Source of the DNA: JAOAFX01 sp965649105
Lineage (GTDB): Bacteria > Hydrothermota > Tepidihabitantia > SM23-42 > JAOAFX01
Reading direction: 5' to 3'
NCBI GenBank assembly: GCA_965649105.1
Contig: CBFGJP010000055.1
Span: 1-17,380, forward strand
DNA: 17,380 bases
The stretch's first letter is position 1; every line of letters begins with the position of its first letter. Made by a program: the position numbers and the translations under genes. Positions 1 to 6,585 of the stretch are shown here, in pieces. A model generated the notes under the pieces. The model was not told the DNA's origin. It saw only the letters and a program-made list of their open reading frames with translations, and made no database searches.

Positions 1-150
1 AATTCTATCCCCATATTTTCGTATCTTCTTATCGTGCTTTCGTGGTAATCATTTTTAGGATAGCTTACCTATTACCTATAATTTACATAAAATTTGTTTA
101 ATGTCAATGGAAAGTTGAAACCGTCGGACACATGGTATCCACTTGGTTCC

Positions 151-179
151 CCTTTTGTATACCTACGGTATACAAAAGG
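151..179. repeat. Perfect 13-bp inverted repeat (hairpin)
   Basis: CCTTTTGTATACC at 151-163 and its exact reverse complement GGTATACAAAAGG at 167-179 are separated by only TAC. This gives a compact hairpin on either strand. It lies just downstream (on the minus strand) of the decayed integrase, so it could be a remnant of the element's end or a terminator-like structure; no clean T-tract follows on either strand. Apart from this hairpin and a two-copy TTACCTA heptamer at 65-78, I see nothing supportable in 1-234. Confidence 0.6.
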
Positions 180-234
180 CATAAGTTTAGCATACTCAGA
201 CAGAAAAACCTTCCGTTCCAACAACATCCATTGG

Positions 235-826
235 GCATCAATCGCTAAATCATCAAGCACTACCGGCGGAAAATTTAAAAAATCGGGATTATCAATACCA
301 CTCTCTTGAACCATCAGCCAGGGTGTCTTCTTGAAAGTTATATTCGGACGCTCAAGATTAAACCACTGTCCCACTTCGCATACACCATCCCACCAAACTC
401 CGCATCATTATTAGTCTAGATGATGACCACGCTGGTATCTACACTAAAAAACTCTAAATGGCACAATAATAACAAGATAAACCGCATTGAATTTATCAGT
501 GAAAACTCCTCCGCATAATCAAAAAATGTGACCCCAGTTACTACATCCCGTGCGGTATACTGATAGGCTGGAATCGCACGCTCTTAAATTAGCCCGTAAA
601 GATTGGGCACATCATGTAAATACTTCACATCCACCTGCCAGGAAGTAAGTGGTTTTAAACTCTTACGATACTCGGTAATCTGCCGCCGCTTCTGCCATTT
701 CTTCTTACAACGCTCTTTGTCTTAATCTGGGGTGAAGTTGCCTAACGAAATACTTCTGGTGATATTATAAAACTCCACGATTTGCTTGCGAATCGCACTT
801 GGGCATTTAGAATCTAATGCGGTCAT
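235..826 (-). pseudogene. Decayed rve-type integrase/transposase (IS481-like), internally deleted
   Basis: Reading the minus strand from an ATG at 826 gives an N-terminus (MTALDSKCPSAIRKQ) followed by a TAA, a basic stretch (KKKWQKRRQITEYRKSLKPL), the first catalytic region TSWQVDVKYLHD, another TAA, then YQYTARDVVTGVTFF and, after a TAG, TNNDAEFGG. The last motif is where DDE integrases have TDNG-EF, and the second catalytic aspartate has become asparagine. The frame is lost after it. A further segment from 374 down to about 235 (NLERPNITFKKTPW, then FPPVVLDDL) resembles the usual C-terminal end of such transposases. The helix-turn-helix part expected after the N-terminus and the part carrying the catalytic glutamate are missing, implying at least two deletions. 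Three in-frame stops plus a frameshift make it certainly non-functional. The exact IS family and right boundary are uncertain. Confidence 0.75.
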
Positions 827-965
827 ATTTGCCTTTCGAATTTAAAAATTTTTTGCCGAGCATTTTTTCAACCCAGAATATTCTCTCGGGGTGGATACCG
901 TGTCTTGGAATTCGGCAGAAATTCATTGACTTTAGGCAAACTTTGATTAAAATTCTATAAATAAA
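827..965 (+). promoter_or_regulatory. Intergenic region with possible promoter for the GT-C glycosyltransferase
   Basis: This gap separates the integrase pseudogene from the divergent glycosyltransferase gene. A TATAAA hexamer at 956-961 sits four bases before the ATG at 966, where a -10 element would give a virtually leaderless transcript. The best -35-like string, TTGACT at 926-931, is 24 bases away, too far for a standard promoter. There is no convincing Shine-Dalgarno sequence before the ATG. The promoter call is therefore weak, and I see nothing else in this interval. Confidence 0.25.
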
Positions 966-2474
966 ATGGCACAAAGAAAAGACATTTCTCTTTGGATGTT
1001 CTTGGTAATTTATATCATTTTATCAATCCTGCTATTTGACCCTAAACTATTCCTCGGCGGTGATAATGCAGTTTACATTAATCTTGCTGAATCAATTGCT
1101 ACCGGAAAAGGATATAAAAATATTTATTTACCAGACGAACCTCCACATACTCAATATCCACCAGGTTTTCCATTACTCTTATCAATTCCATTTATCATTT
1201 TCGGCAAGAATATTTTGCTATTTAAAATAGTTATTTTACTAATTGGACTGGGTTCGCTGATATTTTTTTACCACATCGTCAATAAACTTTTCAAAGCCAA
1301 TTTTATAATGCTTATGTTTCTATATCTTTCAGTTACGATATTTGTAGTATACAATCACTGGGTCCTTTCTGAAATCCCATTTTTATTTTTTTCTCTTGGT
1401 GCGTTATATTTTTTTACTAAATTATGCGACAAAAGACATTTTCTAAACTTTTTGCTTGGCTCTTTCTTTGCAATCTATGCATTCTTTATCAGGACCGCAG
1501 GGATATCATTAATTCTTGGCTTTGCTTTGTTTTTTATAATAAAAAAACAATACAAATATCTGATAATATTTTTAGTATTGTTTTTTATATTTTTCATTCC
1601 CTGGGAAATTAGAAATGCCAGGATTCCTGACAATGCAGGATATATAAAACAGTTACTGGCAAAGAACCCATATCAGATGGAACTCGGTACAATCAGTTTT
1701 TATGATTTAATGGTGCGCATATGGGATAATTTTATCCTATACGCCTTTACCATACTCCCTTCTACCTTCCTGCCAATTTTAAACTCAAGAGGTTGGCTTG
1801 TCATCAGTGGATTGATATTTACTCTGTTTTTTATAATCGGGTTTATCATCAGATTAAGAAATCGTACCATTCTTGAAACATATTTTATCTTTAGTGTCGG
1901 GATATTACTTGCCTGGCCCGAAGTCTGGTCATCGGATAGATTCTTATTACCATTGATGCCCGTTGTATTAATCTACATCTATTATGGGTTTATCTGGCTC
2001 CAGGAGAAATTGAGAATTAAATATTTTGTATTTATAGTATCCGGAGTTATAATCATCCTTAATATCATTTCAATAGTTTCCCAGATAAAGACAACAGTTA
2101 AATACAATTTAGCCTATATAAAGGGGGATAAATATGCAGGTTATCCTATGGATTGGCGTCGTTATTTTGAGATGATTGAATATGTTAAAAAGAGTATCCC
2201 CGAAAATGAAGTAGTAATGGCACGAAAGCCTGAGTTTGTCTATCTGCTTTCTAAACATAAATCATTTTGTTATCCATTTACTACAAATAAAAACGAAATA
2301 AAGGAATCAATTAAAAAAGCAGATTATATAATTTTTGATCGTTTCCAGTGGACCGGTACAACTATGCGTTATTTATTACCCGTTATACAGGAGTATATGG
2401 GAGGTTTTGAAACAATATATAAAACGAGTTATCCGGAATTCTTTTTATTGAAGGTAAATAAAGAAAATTTTTAA
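966..2474 (+). CDS. GT-C fold membrane glycosyltransferase (PMT/GT39-ArnT-like)
   Basis: A 502-residue integral membrane protein of the dolichyl-phosphate-mannose-mannosyltransferase / ArnT superfamily. Such enzymes transfer a sugar from a polyprenyl-phosphate donor to a lipid or protein on the outer side of the cytoplasmic membrane. The first membrane helix (about residues 8-24) is followed by an extracytoplasmic loop with GGDNAVYINLAES (residues 31-43), whose D33 sits where GT-C enzymes carry their catalytic acidic residue. Next comes QYPPGFPLLLS, the conserved loop before the second helix. Eight or more hydrophobic helices follow, rich in F, I and L. The last 90 or so residues are soluble. 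Length is normal for the family. It is the only intact plus-strand gene here, and its TAA overlaps the queF stop by four bases. The acceptor and donor sugar cannot be read from sequence; any link to the sugar operon is unproven. Confidence 0.8.
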   Translation: MAQRKDISLWMFLVIYIILSILLFDPKLFLGGDNAVYINLAESIATGKGYKNIYLPDEPPHTQYPPGFPLLLSIPFIIFGKNILLFKIVILLIGLGSLIFFYHIVNKLFKANFIMLMFLYLSVTIFVVYNHWVLSEIPFLFFSLGALYFFTKLCDKRHFLNFLLGSFFAIYAFFIRTAGISLILGFALFFIIKKQYKYLIIFLVLFFIFFIPWEIRNARIPDNAGYIKQLLAKNPYQMELGTISFYDLMVRIWDNFILYAFTILPSTFLPILNSRGWLVISGLIFTLFFIIGFIIRLRNRTILETYFIFSVGILLAWPEVWSSDRFLLPLMPVVLIYIYYGFIWLQEKLRIKYFVFIVSGVIIILNIISIVSQIKTTVKYNLAYIKGDKYAGYPMDWRRYFEMIEYVKKSIPENEVVMARKPEFVYLLSKHKSFCYPFTTNKNEIKESIKKADYIIFDRFQWTGTTMRYLLPVIQEYMGGFETIYKTSYPEFFLLKVNKENF

Positions 2475-2857
2475 CGCAAATTTTTTGTCTTTACTTCAAC
2501 TGCCGTTTTTATTCCACCCCTTGGATTGAATTCTCCACGCACAATTGCCCAGCGTGGTTTTACTGCTTTAACAAAATCGTGAAAAATTCTATTTACCGCA
2601 TTTTCGTAAAATATCCCTAAATTTCTATAAGCAAGGATATACAGTTTTAAGGATTTCAATTCTACAAAATATTTATTCGGCTCGTATTCAATTGTAATTG
2701 TTCCGGTATCAGGGAGGCCAGTCCTGGGGCAGACTGAAGAATATTCAGGGATGGTTATTGTTATCTTATAGTCTTTAAACTGATTGGGCAGGACATCAAG
2801 TTGTGGCAGTTTTGCCTTTAATCCAGCAATAGCATGTTTTTTTGTAAAATTATTCAT
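2471..2857 (-). CDS. queF: NADPH-dependent 7-cyano-7-deazaguanine reductase QueF (type I)
   Basis: QueF reduces preQ0 nitrile to preQ1 with NADPH, a cytosolic step in queuosine tRNA modification. At 128 residues this is the short, unimodular (YkvM-like) form. It has the catalytic cysteine and aspartate in SSVCPRTGLPD (C43, D50) and the QueF motif ELKSLKLY (residues 66-73) followed by YRNLGIFYENAVNRI. AGGAGAG at 2861-2867 overlaps the panB stop and sets the ATG at 2857. It is the last gene of the folK operon and meets the convergent glycosyltransferase gene with stop codons overlapping in TTAA. No other queuosine gene (queC, queD, queE) is nearby. The family assignment is very safe. Confidence 0.95.
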   Translation of the reverse strand: MNNFTKKHAIAGLKAKLPQLDVLPNQFKDYKITITIPEYSSVCPRTGLPDTGTITIEYEPNKYFVELKSLKLYILAYRNLGIFYENAVNRIFHDFVKAVKPRWAIVRGEFNPRGGIKTAVEVKTKNLR

Positions 2858-2865
2858 TATCTCTC

Positions 2866-3657
2866 CTATTCAAATGAATGTTTTTTATCAGGATATATTC
2901 CGGCCTTGACTTCATTAATATAAGTTCGTACCGCCTTCTTTATCTCAAATCCAATCTTTGCATATTGTTTAACAAACTTTGGTTTGAAATCTTCATAAAA
3001 ACCAAGCATATCATGTAATACAAGGATTTGCCCATCACAATATGGACCAGCACCGATACCAATCGTCGGAATCTTTACTGCCTTTGTAATTTTCCGGGCA
3101 AGTTGCATTGGAATTTTTTCAAGAACAATTGCAAAACACCCGGCAGATTCAAGTTTTTTAGCATCCTTTATTATCTGTTCTGCCTCTTTTTTTGTCTTTC
3201 CCCGTAATTTATAACCACCGAATTTATGTATTGACTGGGGTGTTAACCCAAGATGTCCCATTACCGGAATACCAATCTGCACGAGTCTTTCAATTGTTTT
3301 TAAAACCGGACCCGCACCTTCGATCTTGACACCGGCCGCTCCCACTTTTAAAAAACTTCCGGCATTCTTTACTGCCTCATCGCTGCTACACTGATATGAT
3401 AAAAACGGCATGTCGGCAATCACTAATGCATTCTTTACCGCATGGGCAACGACCCTGGTGTGGTATAGCATATCAGACATTGTTATTGGCAGGGTATTTT
3501 TTTCTCCGGCAACGACATTTGCCGCGGAGTCTCCAACAAGGATAATTTCAACTCCAGCCTCATCGAGGATCTTTGCAGTAGGATAATCATAGGCAGTCAA
3601 ACAGGCAATCTTTTCTTTTTTCTTTTTCATTAAAATAACTGTCTCGGTTGTAATCAT
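2866..3657 (-). CDS. panB: 3-methyl-2-oxobutanoate hydroxymethyltransferase PanB
   Basis: PanB adds a hydroxymethyl group from 5,10-methylenetetrahydrofolate to alpha-ketoisovalerate to make ketopantoate, the first committed step to pantothenate and coenzyme A. The 263 residues match the usual length. Visible landmarks are LTAYDYPTAKILDEAG (20-35), the metal-binding VGDS (D43), ADMPF (D82), VKIEG (E113), GHLGLTPQS (134-142), the catalytic glutamate in VLEKIP (E180), and GIGAGPYCDGQILVLHD (200-216). The ATG overlaps the kinase gene's TGA as ATGA, so translation is probably coupled; an internal Met at residue 10 is a weaker alternative start. The folate-dependent reaction gives a loose logic to sharing an operon with folK. 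The usual partner panC is not in the window. Confidence 0.96.
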   Translation of the reverse strand: MITTETVILMKKKKEKIACLTAYDYPTAKILDEAGVEIILVGDSAANVVAGEKNTLPITMSDMLYHTRVVAHAVKNALVIADMPFLSYQCSSDEAVKNAGSFLKVGAAGVKIEGAGPVLKTIERLVQIGIPVMGHLGLTPQSIHKFGGYKLRGKTKKEAEQIIKDAKKLESAGCFAIVLEKIPMQLARKITKAVKIPTIGIGAGPYCDGQILVLHDMLGFYEDFKPKFVKQYAKIGFEIKKAVRTYINEVKAGIYPDKKHSFE

Positions 3658-4283
3658 TCTTTTGATATAATTTTTCGTGGTGTCTTTAATTGTATAATTT
3701 CACGATATATCAAGTCAAGGTCGGTACTCGTTAAGAAGTCAAAGCCCTTGATATTGACAATCAAAAGAAGGCTTGTGTTGTAATGTATAAAAAAAGAGTT
3801 ATATGCCTCGCATAATTTTACAAGATAGTCATACTCAATATGTCTTTCATACGGGCGGTCACGCTGTTTTATCCTTTTATACAATAAATCAGGAGTGGAT
3901 TGAAGATAGACCACCACATCGGGTCTGGGGATTTCCTTCTCAATAAGTGAATAAATTTTGTCGTATAATGAAAATTCATCTTCGGTCAAATTGACTTCAG
4001 CGAAGATTCGGTCCTTGGCAAAGAGATAATCGCTGATCAATCGTGAATGGAAAAGGTCCATCTGATTAATCTTTCTCTGTTGCCGGTATCGGGACATAAG
4101 AAAATATAATTGGGTATGGAATGCATAATAACTTGGGTTTGCATAGAATTTCGCTAAGAAGGGATTATCATCAAATGCTTCAAGAATCAGTCCAGCATGA
4201 AATTTATTTGCTAATCCTTTGGCAAGGGTGGTCTTACCGGCTCCGATCACACCTTCAACTGCAATATATCTCAATTCCTTCAC
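3654..4283 (-). CDS. Deoxynucleoside kinase (dNK/dGK-dAK family)
   Basis: A 209-residue P-loop kinase of the deoxyribonucleoside kinase family, phosphorylating a deoxynucleoside to its 5'-monophosphate in salvage. The Walker A is GVIGAGKTT (residues 11-19). E35 in LEAFDDNPFL matches the acidic residue that contacts the sugar. SDYLFAKDRIFA is the conserved segment carrying the DR(S)-like motif, and KRIKQRDRPYER is the arginine-rich lid. Length fits bacterial dAK/dGK enzymes such as those of Bacillus. The start is GTG at 4283, supported by GGAG (4290-4293) with a six-base spacer inside the end of folK; the two reading frames overlap by 29 bases. Base specificity (dA, dG, dC or dT) cannot be told from sequence alone. 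Its position between folK and panB suggests co-expression with cofactor synthesis rather than an inducible salvage role. Confidence 0.88.
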   Translation of the reverse strand: MKELRYIAVEGVIGAGKTTLAKGLANKFHAGLILEAFDDNPFLAKFYANPSYYAFHTQLYFLMSRYRQQRKINQMDLFHSRLISDYLFAKDRIFAEVNLTEDEFSLYDKIYSLIEKEIPRPDVVVYLQSTPDLLYKRIKQRDRPYERHIEYDYLVKLCEAYNSFFIHYNTSLLLIVNIKGFDFLTSTDLDLIYREIIQLKTPRKIISKE

Positions 4284-4737
4284 TATTTACTCCTGCTTTC
4301 ACTTCTTTGATACTTTTATTTTGTGCAGGCGGTATAAAATCAGGAGCAATATCGGCCATTGGTATGATTGCAAAATTACGCTCAAAAAAATATGGATGGG
4401 GAATTTTTAATTCCGGTTCGTTGACAATGCGATTTCCATAAAAGAGGATATCAATATCAATGATCCTTGGTCCCCATTTTTCCGTTTTTTCTCTTTTTAA
4501 TTTTTTTTCTATCTCTTTGATTGTTTGTAATAATTTTTCCGGGGTTAAATTGGTCTCTGCTTCAACTGCCATATTCAGAAAATCGGGCTGGTTTTTTTTA
4601 CCCCAGGGTTTTGTCTTATAGATTTTGGATTTTTTTAAAATTTTTATACCACTTTTTGACAATTCTTCAATTGCATTCATTAAATTTTCTTTTAATTTTC
4701 CGAGATTTGTGCCCAGAAGGAGATAAATCCTTTCCAT
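4255..4737 (-). CDS. folK: 2-amino-4-hydroxy-6-hydroxymethyldihydropteridine pyrophosphokinase FolK
   Basis: FolK (HPPK) transfers pyrophosphate from ATP to 6-hydroxymethyl-7,8-dihydropterin in folate synthesis. The 160 residues carry the N-terminal LLLGTNLG (6-13), SKIYKTKPWG (37-46), QPDFLNMAVE (50-59), the diagnostic signature WGPRIIDIDIL (88-98) with the magnesium-binding D94 and D96, and IPHPYFFERNFAIIPM (112-127). Length is standard for a stand-alone HPPK. It is the first gene of the folK - deoxynucleoside kinase - panB - queF operon. The ATG lies only seven bases after a strong -10 box and has no convincing Shine-Dalgarno sequence, which suggests a leaderless mRNA. No folP, folB or folE is visible nearby. 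Confidence 0.96.
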   Translation of the reverse strand: MERIYLLLGTNLGKLKENLMNAIEELSKSGIKILKKSKIYKTKPWGKKNQPDFLNMAVEAETNLTPEKLLQTIKEIEKKLKREKTEKWGPRIIDIDILFYGNRIVNEPELKIPHPYFFERNFAIIPMADIAPDFIPPAQNKSIKEVKAGVNSEGIEIYCS

Positions 4738-4744
4738 CTTTTCA

Positions 4745-4772
4745 ATTCTATCCGAAATATCTTTTTTGTCAA
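4745..4772 (-). promoter_or_regulatory. Sigma-70-type promoter of the folK operon, leaderless position
   Basis: On the minus strand, TTGACA (4772-4767, perfect -35) is followed by a 16-base spacer and TAGAAT (4750-4745, five of six matches to the -10 consensus). Only seven bases separate the -10 box from the folK ATG, so the predicted transcription start falls on or next to the start codon. A chance match in AT-rich DNA is possible, but the perfect -35 and the position directly before an operon argue for a real promoter. Confidence 0.65.
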
Positions 4773-4817
4773 GGTGAGAGGGGTCGGTTTTTTCAATTAT
4801 AAAAAGTTAATCGAGGA

Positions 4818-4870
4818 GGATTTTAGTTTAAAAAGTAAAAATGCGAGCGGGGCTTTGGCCCGCCCGCGGC
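4818..4870 (-). repeat. Interspersed repeat, partial copy 1
   Basis: Contains GGATTTTAGTTTAAAAAGTA (4818-4837, plus-strand reading) followed by a GCGAGCGGGGC-type GC-rich stretch. The same 20-base block with one mismatch, followed again by a GCAAGCGGGC stretch, recurs at 5272-5304 in the same orientation. This copy forms the aberrant C-terminus of the AAA+ remnant. Repeat boundaries are uncertain. Confidence 0.55.
4832..4863 (-). terminator. Possible Rho-independent terminator within repeat copy 1
   Basis: On the minus strand GCGGGC (4863-4858), loop CAAA, then GCCCCGC (4853-4847) can form a GC-rich stem with one bulged base, followed within four bases by ATTTTTACTTTTT. It could end transcripts coming from the rhamnose operon or the AAA+ remnant before the folK promoter. 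The T-tract is interrupted and the stem lies inside a repeat, so a terminator role is only plausible. Confidence 0.4.
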
Positions 4871-5234
4871 AGGCACACTCCATAACTGCATTCAAAACTG
4901 CATTCTTTATCTCACTGCCTGTTAACTCATAAAGTTTTCCTAACTTTTTAAAATTCACATCCTGCTCAAGCGGTGTCTTTTCAGAAATTAACTTCCGCCA
5001 TATCTTTGCCCGTTCTTCGCTTTCGGGAATGTAAAACTTCAGTTTCAAGATAATCCGACGGTCAAATGCCTCATCAATTACGATTTCGCGATTCGTCGTA
5101 AAAATCACCACGCCCTCAAATCTTTCAATTTCTTTCATCAGAATATTGGTCATGTAGTTATGCATCCTGTTTGAGCTTTATGTTTCATAGAACCTCTTTG
5201 CTATGACGAATATGTTACGGATGGAAAATTAAGT

Positions 5235-5306
5235 CTGCTCTATATAGAACTTCCGTGTGCTTCCCTGGACGGGATTTTAATTTAAAAAGTAGCAAGCGGG
5301 CAAGGA
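5235..5306 (-). repeat. Interspersed repeat, partial copy 2
   Basis: Second copy in direct orientation: GGATTTTAATTTAAAAAGTA at 5272-5291 plus AGCAAGCGGGC after it. It lies just past the rhaA stop. It extends on the low-coordinate side into CCGTGTGCTTCCCTGGACG, which copy 1 lacks, so the two are differently truncated. On the minus strand one frame reads LKSRPGKHTEVLYRAD before a stop; I treat this as repeat sequence and not a gene. Confidence 0.5.
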
Positions 5307-5317
5307 AAATTGGAGAA

Positions 5318-6583
5318 TTAATCTTTTCTCCTGCTCAGGACATTTTTTTCGTATTTTTTAATTTCACCCAGCCATTCCGGGTCAGGGGGCACATCAGAAA
5401 TAAAACAGAAGTAATCCCAGACCGCACTGAAGGGGAATGTCTTTAGCCCTTCATACATACCGAGCCGGAAGATATAATCCTTTCTTTCTTCAGAATTTTT
5501 TAATATCTTTACCGGCTCAAGCAGGGTATATAATAATGCCTTCTGAACCGAACGGGCACCCAGGACCCAAGCACCGATACGATTGAGTGTTGCATCAAAA
5601 TAGTCAAGCCCGATATAGATTCTTGAAAGTGCATCACACCTTATGATTTCTCCAAATAGTTCTCTGATTGTATCATCAAATAGTGGTATATGGTCGCTAT
5701 CCCATCGCACACCACGGCTGATATGTAGTAAGATTCCTTTCATAAATAAAAGGAGTGAAGAGATTTTATCCGCAATAGATTCTGTGGGATGAAAATGTCC
5801 AAGGTCCAGACAGAGAATCAAACCATTTTTCAGGGCATAACTGAGATAGAATTCAAATGAACCAGCAACAAAGGATTCACTACCGATGCCGAATAATTTT
5901 GGTTCCACGGAATCTATTAAAAATTTTTCTGGATATTTCTTTGCATATATTTTATCAAGAGATTCTTTTAATAGACCACGATAACCAATGCGGTCAACAC
6001 AGATATCCTTCATCCCGTCGGGAATCCAGAGGTTATGTACTGCAGGTTTTTTTAATAACCTGCCAAAATAGACAGCAATCTCCCGGGAGCGCTGAACATG
6101 TTCAATCCAGAAATCCCTTATCTTTTTATTCTTATTACTCAGTGTGAAGCCATCTTCAGATAATGGATGTGAGAATAGTGTAGCATTGAAATCAAGTCCA
6201 ATTTTTTTGTCTTTTGCCCAATCAACCCAGGACTGGAAATGCTCAATGCCAATCTCATTTCGCTCAACCCTTTTATCCCCGAAATCCCCATAGATTGCAT
6301 GGAGATTGATGCGGTGTTTGCCTGGAATTAAAGAGAGTGCGGTCTCTAAGTCCTGGCGCAATTCATCAATAGTTCTTGCCCGACCCGGATAATTTCCTGT
6401 AACCTGTATCCCGCCAGAAAGTTTTGTATTCTCATATTCAAAGCCTCGGACATCATCACCCTGCCAGCAATGGATTGAATGGCTTGTCTGCGCAAGTCTT
6501 TTTATTGCCTGTTCTGTATCAATGCCAAATTTATGATACCTCTCACGGGCATATTTATATTGTTCAACAATCTGTCTTTTCAT
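5318..6583 (-). CDS. rhaA: L-rhamnose isomerase RhaA (E. coli type)
   Basis: RhaA interconverts L-rhamnose and L-rhamnulose, the first cytosolic step of rhamnose breakdown. Strong family blocks include HCWQGDDVRGFE (38-49), GGIQVTGNYPG (57-67), FSHPLSEDGFTLS (137-149) and IPDGMKDICVDR (187-198). By alignment to E. coli RhaA with a constant seven-residue offset, the metal ligands are kept: E227, D260, H287 and D327 for one ion, H263, D295 and D297 for the other. I choose ATG 6583 (421 residues; E. coli has 419). AGGAGAG at 6589-6595 precedes it inside the end of rhaB, whereas the TTG at 6601 would put six poorly supported residues in front. It is the last gene of the operon, two bases after the rhaB stop. 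Confidence 0.96.
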   Translation of the reverse strand: MKRQIVEQYKYARERYHKFGIDTEQAIKRLAQTSHSIHCWQGDDVRGFEYENTKLSGGIQVTGNYPGRARTIDELRQDLETALSLIPGKHRINLHAIYGDFGDKRVERNEIGIEHFQSWVDWAKDKKIGLDFNATLFSHPLSEDGFTLSNKNKKIRDFWIEHVQRSREIAVYFGRLLKKPAVHNLWIPDGMKDICVDRIGYRGLLKESLDKIYAKKYPEKFLIDSVEPKLFGIGSESFVAGSFEFYLSYALKNGLILCLDLGHFHPTESIADKISSLLLFMKGILLHISRGVRWDSDHIPLFDDTIRELFGEIIRCDALSRIYIGLDYFDATLNRIGAWVLGARSVQKALLYTLLEPVKILKNSEERKDYIFRLGMYEGLKTFPFSAVWDYFCFISDVPPDPEWLGEIKKYEKNVLSRRKD

Positions 6584-6585
6584 AT

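Larger units (their letters stand above)
4797..5165 (-). pseudogene. Truncated AAA+ ATPase remnant (C-terminal part of the AAA module)
   Basis: The 122 codons from an internal ATG at 5165 encode only the second half of an AAA+ ATPase core: IERFEGVVIFTTNR (sensor-1 region), EAFDRRI with the arginine-finger arginines, then the small helical domain ending in LTGSEIKNAVLNAV (sensor-2 region). Walker A and Walker B are absent. Upstream the same frame shows an AAA-like FYET, then a TAA stop, then SSNRMHNYMTN, so the original frame continued and has decayed. The C-terminus (RGRAKAPLAFLLFKLKS) is read from an interspersed repeat rather than from the ATPase. Without a nucleotide-binding site it cannot work as an ATPase. 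Its 3' end lies about 60 bases before folK; nothing suggests it is functionally linked to either operon. Confidence 0.75.

Noticed and set aside
1..14. Minus-strand ATG at 14 (MGIE...) preceded by an ACGAAAGCACGA-type stretch, reminiscent of GxxExxY family protein starts
   Set aside because: Fewer than five codons are inside the window, so no gene can be supported.
72..234. Coding continuation of the minus-strand frame past the integrase C-terminus, through the palindrome
   Set aside because: The residues after about 235 show no family resemblance and the frame crosses a perfect inverted repeat; treated as non-coding.
841..893. CCGAG ... CTCGG pairing as a terminator upstream of the glycosyltransferase
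   Set aside because: Five-base arms with a loop of over 20 bases and no suitable T-tract; too weak.
5255..5446. Plus-strand 63-codon open frame over the repeat and rhaA 3' end
   Set aside because: It is antisense to rhaA for half its length and its start lies in repeat sequence; no recognisable protein.
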